Part shown: positions 49,785-58,905 of the stretch, in pieces
How positions within the stretch are numbered: position 1 is the stretch's first letter
How the letters are laid out: each line of letters starts with the position of its first letter
From: Dreissena polymorpha
Lineage: Eukaryota > Mollusca > Bivalvia > Myida > Dreissenidae
Reading direction: 5' to 3'
DNA length: 64,000 nt
Assembly (NCBI RefSeq): GCF_020536995.1
Contig: NC_068359.1
Location: forward strand, 79,683,867 to 79,747,866
Notes under the pieces: model-generated
Told to the model about the DNA's origin: nothing
What the model saw: only the letters and a program-made list of their open reading frames with translations
The model's database searches: none
Program-made: the position numbers and the translations under genes

Positions 49785-50205
49785 TCCGACACAGGTCCCT
49801 ATTGTACGGAAGCGTATATGGTACACCCCGATAATATGGTCATGCCGGATTAGTTTATATCGATTTTTACTGTGAAATAACATGGTATGTCGTCATAGTT
49901 TTGTAGGTTTTTCCCTCTTAATTTTACTCGCCATAACGACATTAAGTTAAAGTCGCGACGTAAATGTTTCCGGCTTTTCCCGAAAAAAATATTTGATCGA
50001 CATGATCTAAGTCGACAAATCAACATCATCTTTGGCGTCATGCTCTTGCGAAAATGACTTGCCATCATAGTTTTAGTCGACACGATTAGTTATTTTTTAC
50101 GCCATGACACCTTTTTCACATCATGCCTTCATAGAATGTTGACATCATCACAGCATCAAGGTGTACCATATACGCTTCCATACGATTGCCTGTGTTTGTG
50201 CCTGT
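49785..50205. mobile_element. Inner inverted-repeat element (about 420 bp)
   Basis: GGAAGCGTATATGGTACACC at about 49,806 is mirrored by GGTGTACCATATACGCTTCC at about 50,160, with ACACAGG / CCTGTGT outside. The inside holds repeated GTCGACA-type motifs (CGACATGATCTAAGTCGAC). Confidence 0.65.
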
Positions 50206-50591
50206 CTGGTTACCATTATCTACATTTCTCGTTCTCTCCGTACTTGTATATCTGCTGTCCTAACTTTGACAATTATCCAAAATATCATGACTGTTTACCA
50301 GTTCTGGAGGACTTTTCACAATTTCAATGTAAATTATTTTCACCCAAGGTCAATCAGCTTGTTCAAAGCAAACAACAGGTTAAATGTGAGTTAGGTCTGA
50401 ATTATAAGTTGTTTCTTTTTTTTCAAAAATTGAAATGTTTACAATTTACCGTTTATTGAATATCTTGGCAGAGCATAATTTAGTTCTGGGATGTTATTTT
50501 CAGTTCTGAACTGCGAAAACATTGCGTAATAATTACACTGGTGGCACTAAAATGAGTTACCTTTCATATCTGTCCTTCCATTCTAATGTTC

Positions 50592-50771
50592 CTAAAGCAG
50601 ACTTCCCCAAACTTGCAGAAAGAGTTTAGGCATAATATTTCTGATGAGGGCTGTTAGCTCTGTGTATGAAGACTCAAGAATTTCGATTGACGTATCGTTT
50701 TCTCGTAATACGCTTGCTAAATTCAAAATACGGCGGTGACACTCGTCGATGAATTCACCTGCCGCCGCCAT
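50592..50771 (-). CDS. Possible first exon or short ORF beginning MAAAGEF
   Basis: An ATG at 50771 in good context (AAGATGGCGGCGGC) opens 59 codons: MAAAGEFIDECHRRILNLA, then SVLRENDTSIEILESSYTEL, then TALIRNIMPKLFLQ, followed by VWGSLL and a stop. The sequence is amphipathic with alternating leucines, so a helix is plausible, but I recognise no family. CAAG/GTTTGG-like bases before the end could be a weak donor. It lies inside a transposable element, so it may be a captured host first exon or chance. Confidence 0.25.
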   Translation of the reverse strand: MAAAGEFIDECHRRILNLASVLRENDTSIEILESSYTELTALIRNIMPKLFLQVWGSLL

Positions 50772-51388
50772 CTTAGTGTGGTGCCGAGGTGAATAACGCA
50801 AAACGATTTGAAAATAAATAAATAACAACTACGAAAAAAATTATGAGAATTTAATAATAATTGATTAGAAAGATTATGAATTCGTTTCAGTTTGTCTAAA
50901 GTTATTGTCAGGTCTATTTCGTTTCCGTACAGGTGGCTTATGTCGTCCGTTTGTAAGCTCAAATTTCATTGGCTGACGGGTTCAAGGGCTAATTCTAAAA
51001 ATAAATGCTGGCCGAGAAGGATTTTTCTGCTGCAGCAGAAAAATATGCTGCTCGGGCAGGAATTTTGCTGGTCGAGCAGCATCTTGATACTGCTCGAGCA
51101 GCAAATTGCTCGAGCAGCATTTGTTTATTCTGCAGCAGAAGTTAAAGTTTCGACCCCTTTGGTGCGCCATACAATAATGTATTTCCGTGAGCACTTCACA
51201 CATATGCAGTCTTTTCTGACTTATATTACCTACCTGTCATTTTCAAACAGCGAAAAATAGTAAAGCTGACAAGAATGTAAATGAAAGACAAGACAGCAGA
51301 GACGTAGATAACTGAACTTTGAACATCAGCTTCATTTGGTCGAGAGTATGCTGCAATATACAAATGTATACAAGTTTACAAGAGGTTA

Positions 51389-52450
51389 AATGAATTTTAA
51401 TCCATAGTATTTCACAGTTAGTTTTAGCGGTTTCTGTTCAGTTGCCGAAATTGTGTCTTTCACCAAAATAAAGACTCCTCCACTTTTGCTGCTTCGGTCA
51501 TCACTAGGGGGTATAACCTAAAGACTTTGGGAAATTTTCACAGTCTGTAGGATTTTTGTTCAACCAAGATTTCGTACCTACAACAATATCCGGTTTATGA
51601 TTATCTAATAAGGCATAGAATTCAGCTTTTTTATTTGCTATGGACTGAGAATTTACACATATAACTTTTAATTTAGGATACTGTTTAAAGCGTGTTTTCA
51701 GAGACCCAGGCTTGGTGGCCGTCTGCGTTTTAGTCCGTCTAGTCTGTGTAACATCATTGAGCGGTTCAAAACTGTTATGGGAAGAGGGGGACGACAACGA
51801 GTGCAATGAGCCACTCGAAAAATAATGGCAATCACATATAGAGCACACTCACGAAAAAGACACATCCGACGCTACTAGGTCATTGTATGTATTTGGATCA
51901 ACATTCTGACAATTTATATGGAACAAGTGAGAACATGTGTCACACTGTAGGGCTAAATCATTATCAGACAATTCAGTACCACATGAACCAAATGGGTATT
52001 CAGGGCCGGGATTTGTCTCTATGTCATGAGATAATGAGAGAAGCAAAATACATAAGTACATCAATGATAAAGTACGAGCACATTTCTGTGGAATATGCCA
52101 CTTGTTAAATTTCATTAAACAGCCATAAAATTGATAAATATGAACATTTCCAGGCAGGATACTATTTGAACGAACAGTGGGCCTTGGGTGGTTGGGGAGG
52201 CTACTGTTTGGAGTGAAAATAAACAAGGATAAGAACAGCAACGCTGTCAAATGAATCAAAATACCTGTATGCATAATTCAAAACAAGCTTGTAATGGCGG
52301 CTACCAGAGGTCAATATGTCACTTGCACGAAAACTCTAATGCACACAAAAGTGCTATAACTACCAGAAACGGAGGCAAGTAGCCAAATAATCAATGAAAC
52401 AACCTCTTATTTCATGAAAACTACCTATTAAACCTAAACAACAAACCCTT
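51389..52450 (-). mobile_element. 5' part of a CR1-like LINE with 2A motif, PHD finger and endonuclease start
   Basis: Minus strand, start codon at 52274. A hydrophobic N-terminus MHTGILIHLTALLFLSLF is followed by LCILLLSLSHDIETNPGP; DIETNPGP (52,025-52,002) is a 2A-type ribosome-skipping motif known from several LINE clades. A PHD-like finger (CDTCSHLFHINCQNVD ... VCSICDC) comes next. The apurinic endonuclease start LKVICVNSQSIANKKAEF ... KPDIVVGTKSWLNKN follows. Breaks seen: TGG to TGA before VCSIC, a one-base shift after SLGYTP (continuing SGGVFILVKDTISA), and GTKSWL where GTESWL with a catalytic Glu is expected. Reverse transcriptase is absent: the copy stops near 51,389, so it is 3'-truncated, unlike usual LINE copies. 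Confidence 0.85.
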
Positions 52451-52964
52451 GAAGTCTAAGATTAATGTTTTTTAAGAAATTTTGAAGAGAATCAAAAGTT
52501 TGTTAGTCGGCACGACGCATGCGCAACAAATAATACGTCCTTAATCTGTACAAATTATAATTGCCTCTTTAGTGCAATATTGCATTTAATAATTAAATAA
52601 TTATTCACCGGTAATTGCTTTTTTAAAATATAAAACAAAATTAATTTAGTGTGGTGGGTCTTGCATCAAGCGATAAAACAATTAATAGTTATACGGCTCT
52701 TGTGATTTATAAATTTTTTCTGGAAACGAAACGTGATTTATTGATTGTAACATGCATTTGGGTCAGGTTGAGTGAACATTTCGCACCGTTCTCTAGCGTG
52801 ACAAATAGACTGCAGTGCATCCATGGACAGCGAACGAAAAGAGTAAACGATGTAGTGTTTTAACACCCCCACGAAGACACTTGTTTTAAGATTCTGTGAG
52901 TGTATTGCAAAGTTTGACACATTTATGAAATACTTGTTCTATTGTCCCTATCACCCCAGAAAGT
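52451..52964. other. Stretch with no supported feature
   Basis: AT-rich DNA upstream of the LINE fragment; may include part of its 5' UTR. No exon recognised. Confidence 0.4.
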
Positions 52965-53480
52965 CCGATACCTTGTGAGCAGTGTAATACCACTGGAGCA
53001 GCGCTCGTTATTTTAGCACGAACTAACATAGGGAAAATAAATTGGAACAATAAAAATTTTCAAAGTCCAATTTAAAACAACTGTGTTTTAACATCGATAA
53101 CAAAGGTATTTCTCCTTAAGAAATAGTTTTCTGGCGAAACCCTGCTGAGAGGTTATGGCAGACATGTTTAAGTTTGTATAATTTATCCTTTAATTAATTT
53201 AGTGGCTTGCAAATTAAAGCAGTTTTTCTCCCCTAAATGCCTGAACATGTCCCATTTTGCCCAATCTTCTACTTCAGGGAGCCACATTTCGCTCATTTTA
53301 TAAGAAAATTTGTCAGGATTTTTTCTACATGTAGGCCAATACATTTGTTATCAATGTTAATACACAGTTGTTTCAAATAGCACTTTGAATTTTTATTTTC
53401 CAATTTACTTACCCTATATTAGTTCATGTTAAAATAACGAGCGCTGCTCCAATGGTATTACACTGCTCACAAGGTATCGG
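52965..53480. mobile_element. MITE with about 80-bp terminal inverted repeats
   Basis: CCGATACCTTGTGAGCAGTG ... GGAGCAGCGCTCGTTATTTT at the left is mirrored at the right by AAAATAACGAGCGCTGCTCC ... CACTGCTCACAAGGTATCGG. Length is 516 bp. The centre is AT-rich and noncoding. No certain target duplication. Confidence 0.85.
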
Positions 53481-53574
53481 GTTTCCTCGGGTGCCTATAC
53501 GATTTATTAAATGAAAGAATGTTTAGTTGTTAATCGCACATTTAACGACGATTCTGAGTTGTGTTGCGTCGGCA

Positions 53575-53880
53575 TTTAAGGGATCTTTTCGCAGATTTTG
53601 GCATGTATTGAAGTTTGCCATTAAATGCTTTATATTGATACATGTAAACATTGGATCTCAAAAGCTTCAGTAAAAAAAGTAACCCTCAACTGGGCTCGAA
53701 CCACTGACCAATAGAATAAAAGTCTAACGGTAAGACCACTCGGCCATCCGTACTCATACAATGAGTGATGTATTTTATACTTAATATAATAAATCCTCGA
53801 AGTATCACAAAATATAACGACAACAACAGCACTTTCCTAAAATTTGAGAACGCGTTTTTTGCGAAACAAATTTCATAATG
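53575..53880. mobile_element. Inverted-end element with tRNA-like core, copy 2 (partial)
   Basis: TTTAAGGGATCTTTTCGCAG then TTTTGGCATG and GCTTTATATTGATA as in the other copies. The minus-strand core GGATGGCCGAGTGGTCTTAC and B box GGTTCGAGCCC (53,698-53,708) make a good type II tRNA-like head (Ser/Leu). The right end is lost. Confidence 0.7.
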
Positions 53881-54489
53881 CTCTCATAAAATGGTTTTCA
53901 TACAAGCTTTGTATATCATGGCAAAAGCTCAACATGTTTAATTTGTTGTGTTGATGTTATGTCGTTTTAATCGTTGTTATGAGTTTTTTTTTGTTGCTTT
54001 AAACTTATACTAAGAATATGGACAAACAGTTTTTACCCATAGGATGGTAAGTATTCGTATTCCAAATGAAGCGTCGGTCGCTTACGGGTTTCGGCGACCG
54101 TATATCGAGCTTGCGGCGGAAATGTTTTTCCAAACTGCATTTTGAAACGTCGGACGTTTGTCAACCAAGCAGCACGTGTTCAACATGCGGCCATTTCAAA
54201 TTTTTGCTTGGGATTTGACTGTCACAAGAACGTTTGTTCATATTAAATTTTAAATTAAGTCGATCTATAAGAGTAGAGTTACAGTTCGATAGACACAATT
54301 CTTAATCCGGCCTCGACCTTCCGAACTCGAAATAACGGTGTAGGCCTGCGTAAAACGCACATTGTGTTCACTAATGTTCTACGAAATGCATGCGCTTTAT
54401 GCGTGTATCTTGTTTGCTAAAACTCGTGTGCCTATTCAGCGATTTGCGTCAAACTCAAGGTTTATGACCAAGGCTAAAGTAAGGCCAGG
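53881..54489. other. Intergenic stretch upstream of the glycine-rich gene
   Basis: GGTTTCGGCGACCGTATATC and nearby bases are GC-richer than the surroundings, but no exon or known motif is supported. Confidence 0.45.
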
Positions 54490-54491
54490 AT

Positions 54492-54786
54492 GAGATTGAG
54501 CGCTATTTTAATTCCTTTATAATTAAAAAACGTGTTAATGATCGATCACATTCTGCCACATCACCCTGTAAAGTGCACACTTATGAATACGTTAATTGAA
54601 GTTTGTATCTTACATAATCAATCTGGTCACTTCAGTTGGCATATGCTTATGCCCACTAAATGAGGGATCGGGTTATGCAAATATCAATTGAGATTGAGCA
54701 TTATTTTTTATTCCTTTATAATTAAACACACTTGTTAATGAGCGATCACATTCTGCCACATAACCCTGTAATTCCACACTATATAT
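54492..54786 (+). promoter_or_regulatory. Promoter of the glycine-rich gene with a duplicated 90-bp block and TATA box
   Basis: A block running from GAGATTGAGC through TTCCTTTATAATTAAA and GATCACATTCTGCCACA to CCCTGTAA occurs at 54,492-54,580 and again at 54,690-54,780, 198 bp apart. Right after the second copy comes TATATAT (54,780-54,786), about 50 bp before the start codon, so transcription probably starts near 54,810 with a 5' UTR of about 25 bases. The duplicated block may carry paired binding sites. Confidence 0.6.
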
Positions 54787-54835
54787 GATGGTAGGTGTGA
54801 AGACATTATGAGAGCAGATTACACTACAAACCACC

Positions 54836-54884
54836 ATGAGGACGTCAATTGCTTTACTTCTGGCAGTGTTTGCCGTGAGCGCAG
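54836..54884 (+). CDS. Glycine-rich gene exon 1: signal peptide
   Basis: A charged start (MRTS), a hydrophobic core (IALLLAVFAV) and a small-residue cleavage site (AVSA/VSG) split by the intron. The start codon context is CACCATGAG. Too short to be seen as an open frame by length. Confidence 0.85.
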
Positions 54885-57396
54885 GTACGATTTTGTATAG
54901 TTGAATAGGGTTTTAAACATTTGTACAAAGTTAGTGTATCATGTAAATATAAATTGGATTCAGTATTTTCTATTCTTGAGTTATTATTAATCGTTTGGAG
55001 AAAACTATGTTTAATTATAAATGCAAATGAGAAATTAGATCCGAAATAATAAATCGTCTGTATCGACACAATACAGATTTTTGTGTCTTTTGATTAATAT
55101 AATGTTTGAAGTCGATGGTCATCGAATTCGTTTTGAATTGCATAAAGAGTTGTCTTTGTAAATAAATATGGAACGTAAATAACCTTTAAACAATTAAAAT
55201 CAAAACGCCGACAGCATCAAAAGTCAGTTAGCCAGATAAATAAAAAATCGAGATTTTAAGTACATTTTGCAAATATACTGTAATCAAATCGTGTCAGAAA
55301 CCCAAATGTGGTCACAAGATTGTGTAGAAACAACTTATACTTGTTTATTAGGGTTTACATCGGATCTATTTGTTTGCATCTATTCATAAATAAGCATTTC
55401 CGATTATCAGACACCATTATAAATTAATGCTCATTTATAAATCGCTTTACTGACCTGGTATATAGTCCTGGTAAATACATTAAAAATATTACTGTCACGC
55501 GACAGTATAAATTCAGATTAATACATTTTCATCGTTAATGAGTATCAATGTGTAATCGTATGAAATGTTTCGTATTGTCAAAGCTTTATAGTATGAACAA
55601 ATGATTTCTTGGACAAGTTCCTTAAAATAAATCAAATACAAACGTCTTGTCTTTTTAAAGGGATCTTTTCACGCTTTGGTAAATTGACAAAATTGAAAAA
55701 AGTTGTTTCAGATTCGTAAGTTTTCGTTTTAGTTATGATATTTGTGAGGAAACAGTAATACTGAACATTAACCATGCTCTAATATAGCCATTATATGCAT
55801 CTTTTGACGATTTTAAAACCTAAAAATTATAAAGCGTTGCAACGCGAAACGATTGAATAATTTGGAGAGTTCTGTTTTTGTCGTGAAATTTTGTGAAACT
55901 ACGAAGATTGCTTATATAAGGTATAAAATACGTCACGGATGTGTACTAGGCGGAATAGCTCAGTAGGCTAAAGCGTTTTTACTTCAGGACTCTGGCAGGA
56001 CTCCAGGGGTCACTGGTTCGAAACCTGCTCCGGGCAATGTTCTTTTCCTTTTTTTAATTTTTTTCTTGATTTTTTACTGGAGCTTTTACGATCCAATGTT
56101 TACATTTATCAATATAAAGCATTTAATGAATAAGTTAAAAAAATGCCAAAATCTGTGAAAAGGCCCCTTTAACTTGAGCTAATGCAGTTACTGTCAACAT
56201 TCTGAAACAACGCCATATCAGCAGGCCGATATCGTACAACGACTTTTTAAAATAACGCTTTGCTGAATGCTTGTATTGTCTATCCCAGCACGCACTACTG
56301 CAGCGCAGTGAAGTAGCGATTTAGTGAGCCGTGCCACCAACAATGTTCCATTAAGACGTATATCCTCTCACTAATATAACTTCTGAATCCTGCTGTCGCA
56401 AACGGTTTTTATACTGGAAATAAATGTTTGTATCGATGTCGTTTGACGTGTATCAAAGCTTAAACGGTATCGATATTTTTTTCAGTATCCGGCTTTGCCA
56501 AAAAGGGCAAAAAGAACTACGGATACGATGGAAGTATTGGTGGAGGATATGGTGGAGGAGGCGGCTCCGGTGGATACGGAGGAGGCGGCTACGGTGGATA
56601 TGGTGGAGGAGGTGGCTACGGTGGATATGGTGGAGGTGATGGAGGCTACGATGGTGGTAGTTTTTACGGAGGTTTTTGGGGCGGTCTTGGAGGCGGAGGT
56701 ATAGGTCTTGGTGGCGGCGGTTTTGGAGGTAAGAAGGGATGCCATGGAAAACAATGCGCATTTGGTGGAGGAGGAGGCTCCAGTGGATACGGTGGAGAAG
56801 GAGGAGGCTCCGGTGGATATGGTGGAGGTGATGATGGAGGCTACGGTGGTGGTAGTTCTTACGGAGGCGTTGGCGGTGGTCTTGGTGGCGGAGGTTTTGG
56901 AGGTTAGAAGGGATGCCATGGAAAACACTGCGCTTTTGGTGGAGAAGGAGGCTTTAGTGGATACGGTGGAGGAGGAGGAGGCTCCGGTGGATACGGTGGA
57001 GGCGGCGGCTACGGTGGATATGGTAAAGGTGATGATGGAGGCTACGGTGGTGGTAGTTCTTACGGAGGCATTGGCGTTGGTCTTGGTGGCGGAGGTTTTG
57101 GAGGGAAGAAGGGATGCTATGGAAAACTATGCGCTTTTGGTGGAGGAGGAGGCTCCAGTGGATACGATGGAGGAGGAGGAGGCTCCGGTTGATACGGTGG
57201 AGGCGGCGGCTACGGTGGATATGGTAAAGGTGATGATGGAGGCTACGGTGGTGGTAGTTCTTACGGAGGCATTGGCGGTGGTCTTGGTGGCGGAGGTTTT
57301 GGAGGGAAGAAGGGATGCCATGGAAAACACTGCGCTTTTGGCGGAGGCAGTGGTGGTTTCGTAGGCGATTACGGAGGTGGATACGGAAAATACTAG
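54836..57396 (+). CDS. Secreted glycine-rich repeat protein (shell, byssus or mucus matrix type)
   Basis: Exon 1 (54,836-54,884) encodes MRTSIALLLAVFAVSA, a signal peptide, and ends in phase 1 at G/GTACGA. Exon 2 starts at 56,486 after TTTTTTTCAG. The protein continues VSGFAKKGKKNYGYDGS, then Gly/Tyr-rich repeats (GGYGGGG, GGDDGGYGGGSSYGG) and a block FGGKKGCHGKQCAFGG with a C-x4-C pair (Cys102, Cys107). Repeat length is 58, then 67 and 67 residues. In frame, TAG at 56,905 and TGA at 57,190 interrupt; sister repeats have AAG and GGA at those places. The first stop gives a 156-residue protein; the frame otherwise stays open for 319 codons to TAG at 57,394. It is very probably extracellular. 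A structural role is inferred from composition alone; an antimicrobial role is a weaker alternative. Confidence 0.85.
55655..56172 (-). mobile_element. Inverted-end element with tRNA-like core, copy 3 (different tRNA head)
   Basis: Ends TTAAAGGGATCTTTTCACG and TGTGAAAAGGCCCCTTTAA are inverted repeats. Read on the minus strand, its outer sequence matches copy 1 almost throughout. The core, read on the plus strand, is GGCGGAATAGCTCAGTAGGC with A box TAGCTCAGTAGG (55,956) and B box GGTTCGAAACC (56,015-56,025). This is not the Ser/Leu type core of copies 1 and 2. It lies in intron 1 of the glycine-rich gene. Confidence 0.8.
56486..57396 (+). CDS. Glycine-rich gene exon 2: repeat exon
   Basis: Four copies of the KKGCxGKxCAF block start at 56,731, 56,905, 57,106 and 57,307. 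The last two spacers are both 201 bp and nearly identical in sequence, so the latest expansion is recent. The C-terminus is GGGYGKY-like (DYGGGYGKY). Long frames in the other phases (Val/Glu-rich on plus, Ser/Thr-rich on minus) are shadows of the same repeats. Confidence 0.85.
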
Positions 57397-57790
57397 ATCC
57401 ATGCTACAAGGGTGGGAATTTCGTCTAGACACAAAGTGAGTATAATATAGCGTGTATTATTAATGGTTTGTTCGGAAAAGAGGTCCTGTTCTTGTTTCAT
57501 TTTTTATTCAATGCAAACGAATAGAATCATTTACATCAACATTATTTAAAATGGTGGTGTATGCATTGAAAACACGTTCATTGCCTGATTAACTTTACGT
57601 ATATTGAAACATTACACTTTGCTTTGTTATGCGTTTAAACGATTTAAAACGCTATAACGTACATTACTGCAAACAACAAATTACATTTGTAATTTATAAC
57701 GTATATCTATCTTTCAGACGAGATGGAATTCTACATCGACATCAAGACTGAAGTAAAGTTCTGATTTTTATTTCACAATCGTGTATATTG
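57397..57790 (+). other. Probable 3' UTR with intron (57,436-57,717) and last exon from 57,718
   Basis: AAA/GTGAGT at 57,436 and TATCTTTCAG at 57,708-57,717 make a good intron of 282 bp after the stop codon. The following ACGAGATGGAATTCTACATC would be untranslated in this arrangement. No AATAAA is seen soon after, so the end is not fixed. Confidence 0.5.
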
Positions 57791-58158
57791 CTGACTCTTT
57801 CTAATTATATTCTTAGCATTCATTTGTAGTTGTTTATTCATTTGTCCTTGTTCAATCCGATTTAATGCATATTTAAACAATTAACGCTTAAACGTGGATC
57901 AAGATCATACTACATACTATTATGATTTACACGGACACGCATTTTGGCTACTTATTCAGATTTTTTAGCACCTACCACATTTTAAACGTGGCGGAACAGG
58001 TTAGGCCCTGTGCCAATACTGTGCAACGTTTATTTATAAAGGAAATATAAGCAAGTTCAGATCTTAAATGTAGCTCTAAATTCGCGCACATTCACAGCCT
58101 TAAGCTATATGGCCAATGTATGACATTGTCTCCATTGCCTTACCTATATCGAATGTTA

Positions 58159-58192
58159 CAGGGACCTATACAAACAATTGTATAGGTCCCTG
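58159..58192. mobile_element. 34-bp hairpin insertion with hAT-like ends
   Basis: CAGGGACCTATACAA, a 4-base loop, and the exact complement TTGTATAGGTCCCTG. The other copy of the duplication lacks it. The flanks GAATGTTA and GATGTTA(C) repeat the target with one base missing. It is a transposon end pair with almost nothing between. Confidence 0.75.
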
Positions 58193-58442
58193 GATGTTAC
58201 TTTAATATGTACACAAAAGAAAGCTGTGTGCAGTCTTGTCGAGACATTCTGTAGGCTCCTTCCTTAGAAGAACCCACACTCTAATGAAATATAATTATAG
58301 AGACCACTCAGTGTGGTGCTCAAATCGGGAAAAATGACACTATTTGGGATTTAAGTTCATTCCAATATCAGCAGATGTCTCACGCTCTCAATTCGAAACA
58401 AGTCTCTTCTTCTTTCAATTTCATGATTGAAATGGCAATCTT

Positions 58443-58655
58443 TTAACCCTTTGCATGCTGGGAAATTTGTCGTCTGTTAAAATGTCGTCTGCTGAATTTC
58501 TAAAATTAGCATTTTCTTCGATTTTTTTCAAAGAATACTATCAGAAAAGCAAACAGTTTGGATTCTGATGAGACGCCACGTTCTGTGGCGTCTCATCTGG
58601 ATCCAAACTGTTTGCAAAGGCCTTCAAAATTTGGTTCCAGTACTGAAAGAGTTAA
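58443..58655. mobile_element. AACCCTTT-ended palindromic MITE, copy C
   Basis: AACCCTTTGCATGCTGGGAA at the left; central GAGACGCCACG ... GTGGCGTCTC; TTCCAGTACTGAAAGAGTTAA at the right. Opposite orientation to copies A and B; absent from the 48.6-kb duplicate. Confidence 0.85.
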
Positions 58656-58714
58656 GACATATTTACGCAAGTCTTATAGCTGCTTATGATTCCATGTATA
58701 TAGCTCCAGCAATC

Positions 58715-58905
58715 TATATATGAGCCGTACTCTGTTTGAAGGGGGTTAACGACACTTTCCGCTTTTATGATTTTCGTTTAAAGAGAGTCTCCTCTAAGAA
58801 AAAAAATCTAGTTTAGGCAGAAAGTGTCATCCCTAATTAGCACAGGCTAATCTGGGACGACACTTTACGCATATGCAATAAATCCCCTGTTCACAGAGCA
58901 CGGCC
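58715..58905. mobile_element. Copy of the 270-bp family with the first hairpin deleted
   Basis: TATATGAGCCGTACTCTG, then GACACTTTCCGC, AGGCAGAAAGTGTCATCCC, and AATCTGGGACGACACTTTAC. This corresponds to the truncated copy at 49,108, so it predates the duplication. Confidence 0.8.

Larger units (their letters stand above)
49278..51143. mobile_element. 1.8-kb terminal-inverted-repeat element with GCTCGAGCAGCAT repeats
   Basis: Ends form inverted repeats of about 100 bp: TTCCTGCCCGAGCAGCAT, TTCTGCTGCAGCAGAAAAAT and TTTTTAGA at the left, in mirror order at the right. Variants of a 12-15-bp CTGCTCGACCAGCAT motif are tandemly repeated in the ends. GCCAATCAGAAC (left) and TTCATTGGCTGAC (right) place CCAAT-type sites just inside both ends. 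The interior holds a smaller inverted-repeat element (about 49,785-50,205) and a short methionine frame at 50,771. No transposase seen and no clear target duplication. Confidence 0.65.
48590..51290. repeat. Segmental duplication, copy 1 (interrupted)
   Basis: 48,590-49,283 matches 57,945-58,740 (TAGGCCCTGTGCCAATA, GCCTTACCTATATCGAATG, TTCCAATATCAGCAGA, CTTATAGCTGCTTATGAT). 51,200-51,290 matches 58,940-59,030 (CAGTCTTTTCTGAC, CACCTGTCATTTTCAAACAG or its variant, AAAGCTGACAAGAATGT). The gap is filled by the element at 49,278-51,143. Confidence 0.8.

Noticed and set aside
55949-56036. Functional tRNA gene
   Set aside because: A and B boxes are good, but the cloverleaf is disturbed by extra CAGGACTC repeats, and it sits inside a repeated element with inverted ends.
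56453-57432. Long frames on both strands in the glycine-rich exon (Val/Glu-rich on plus, Ser/Thr-rich on minus)
   Set aside because: They are frame shadows of Gly/Tyr repeats. The frame reached by splicing from the signal-peptide exon is the Gly-rich one.
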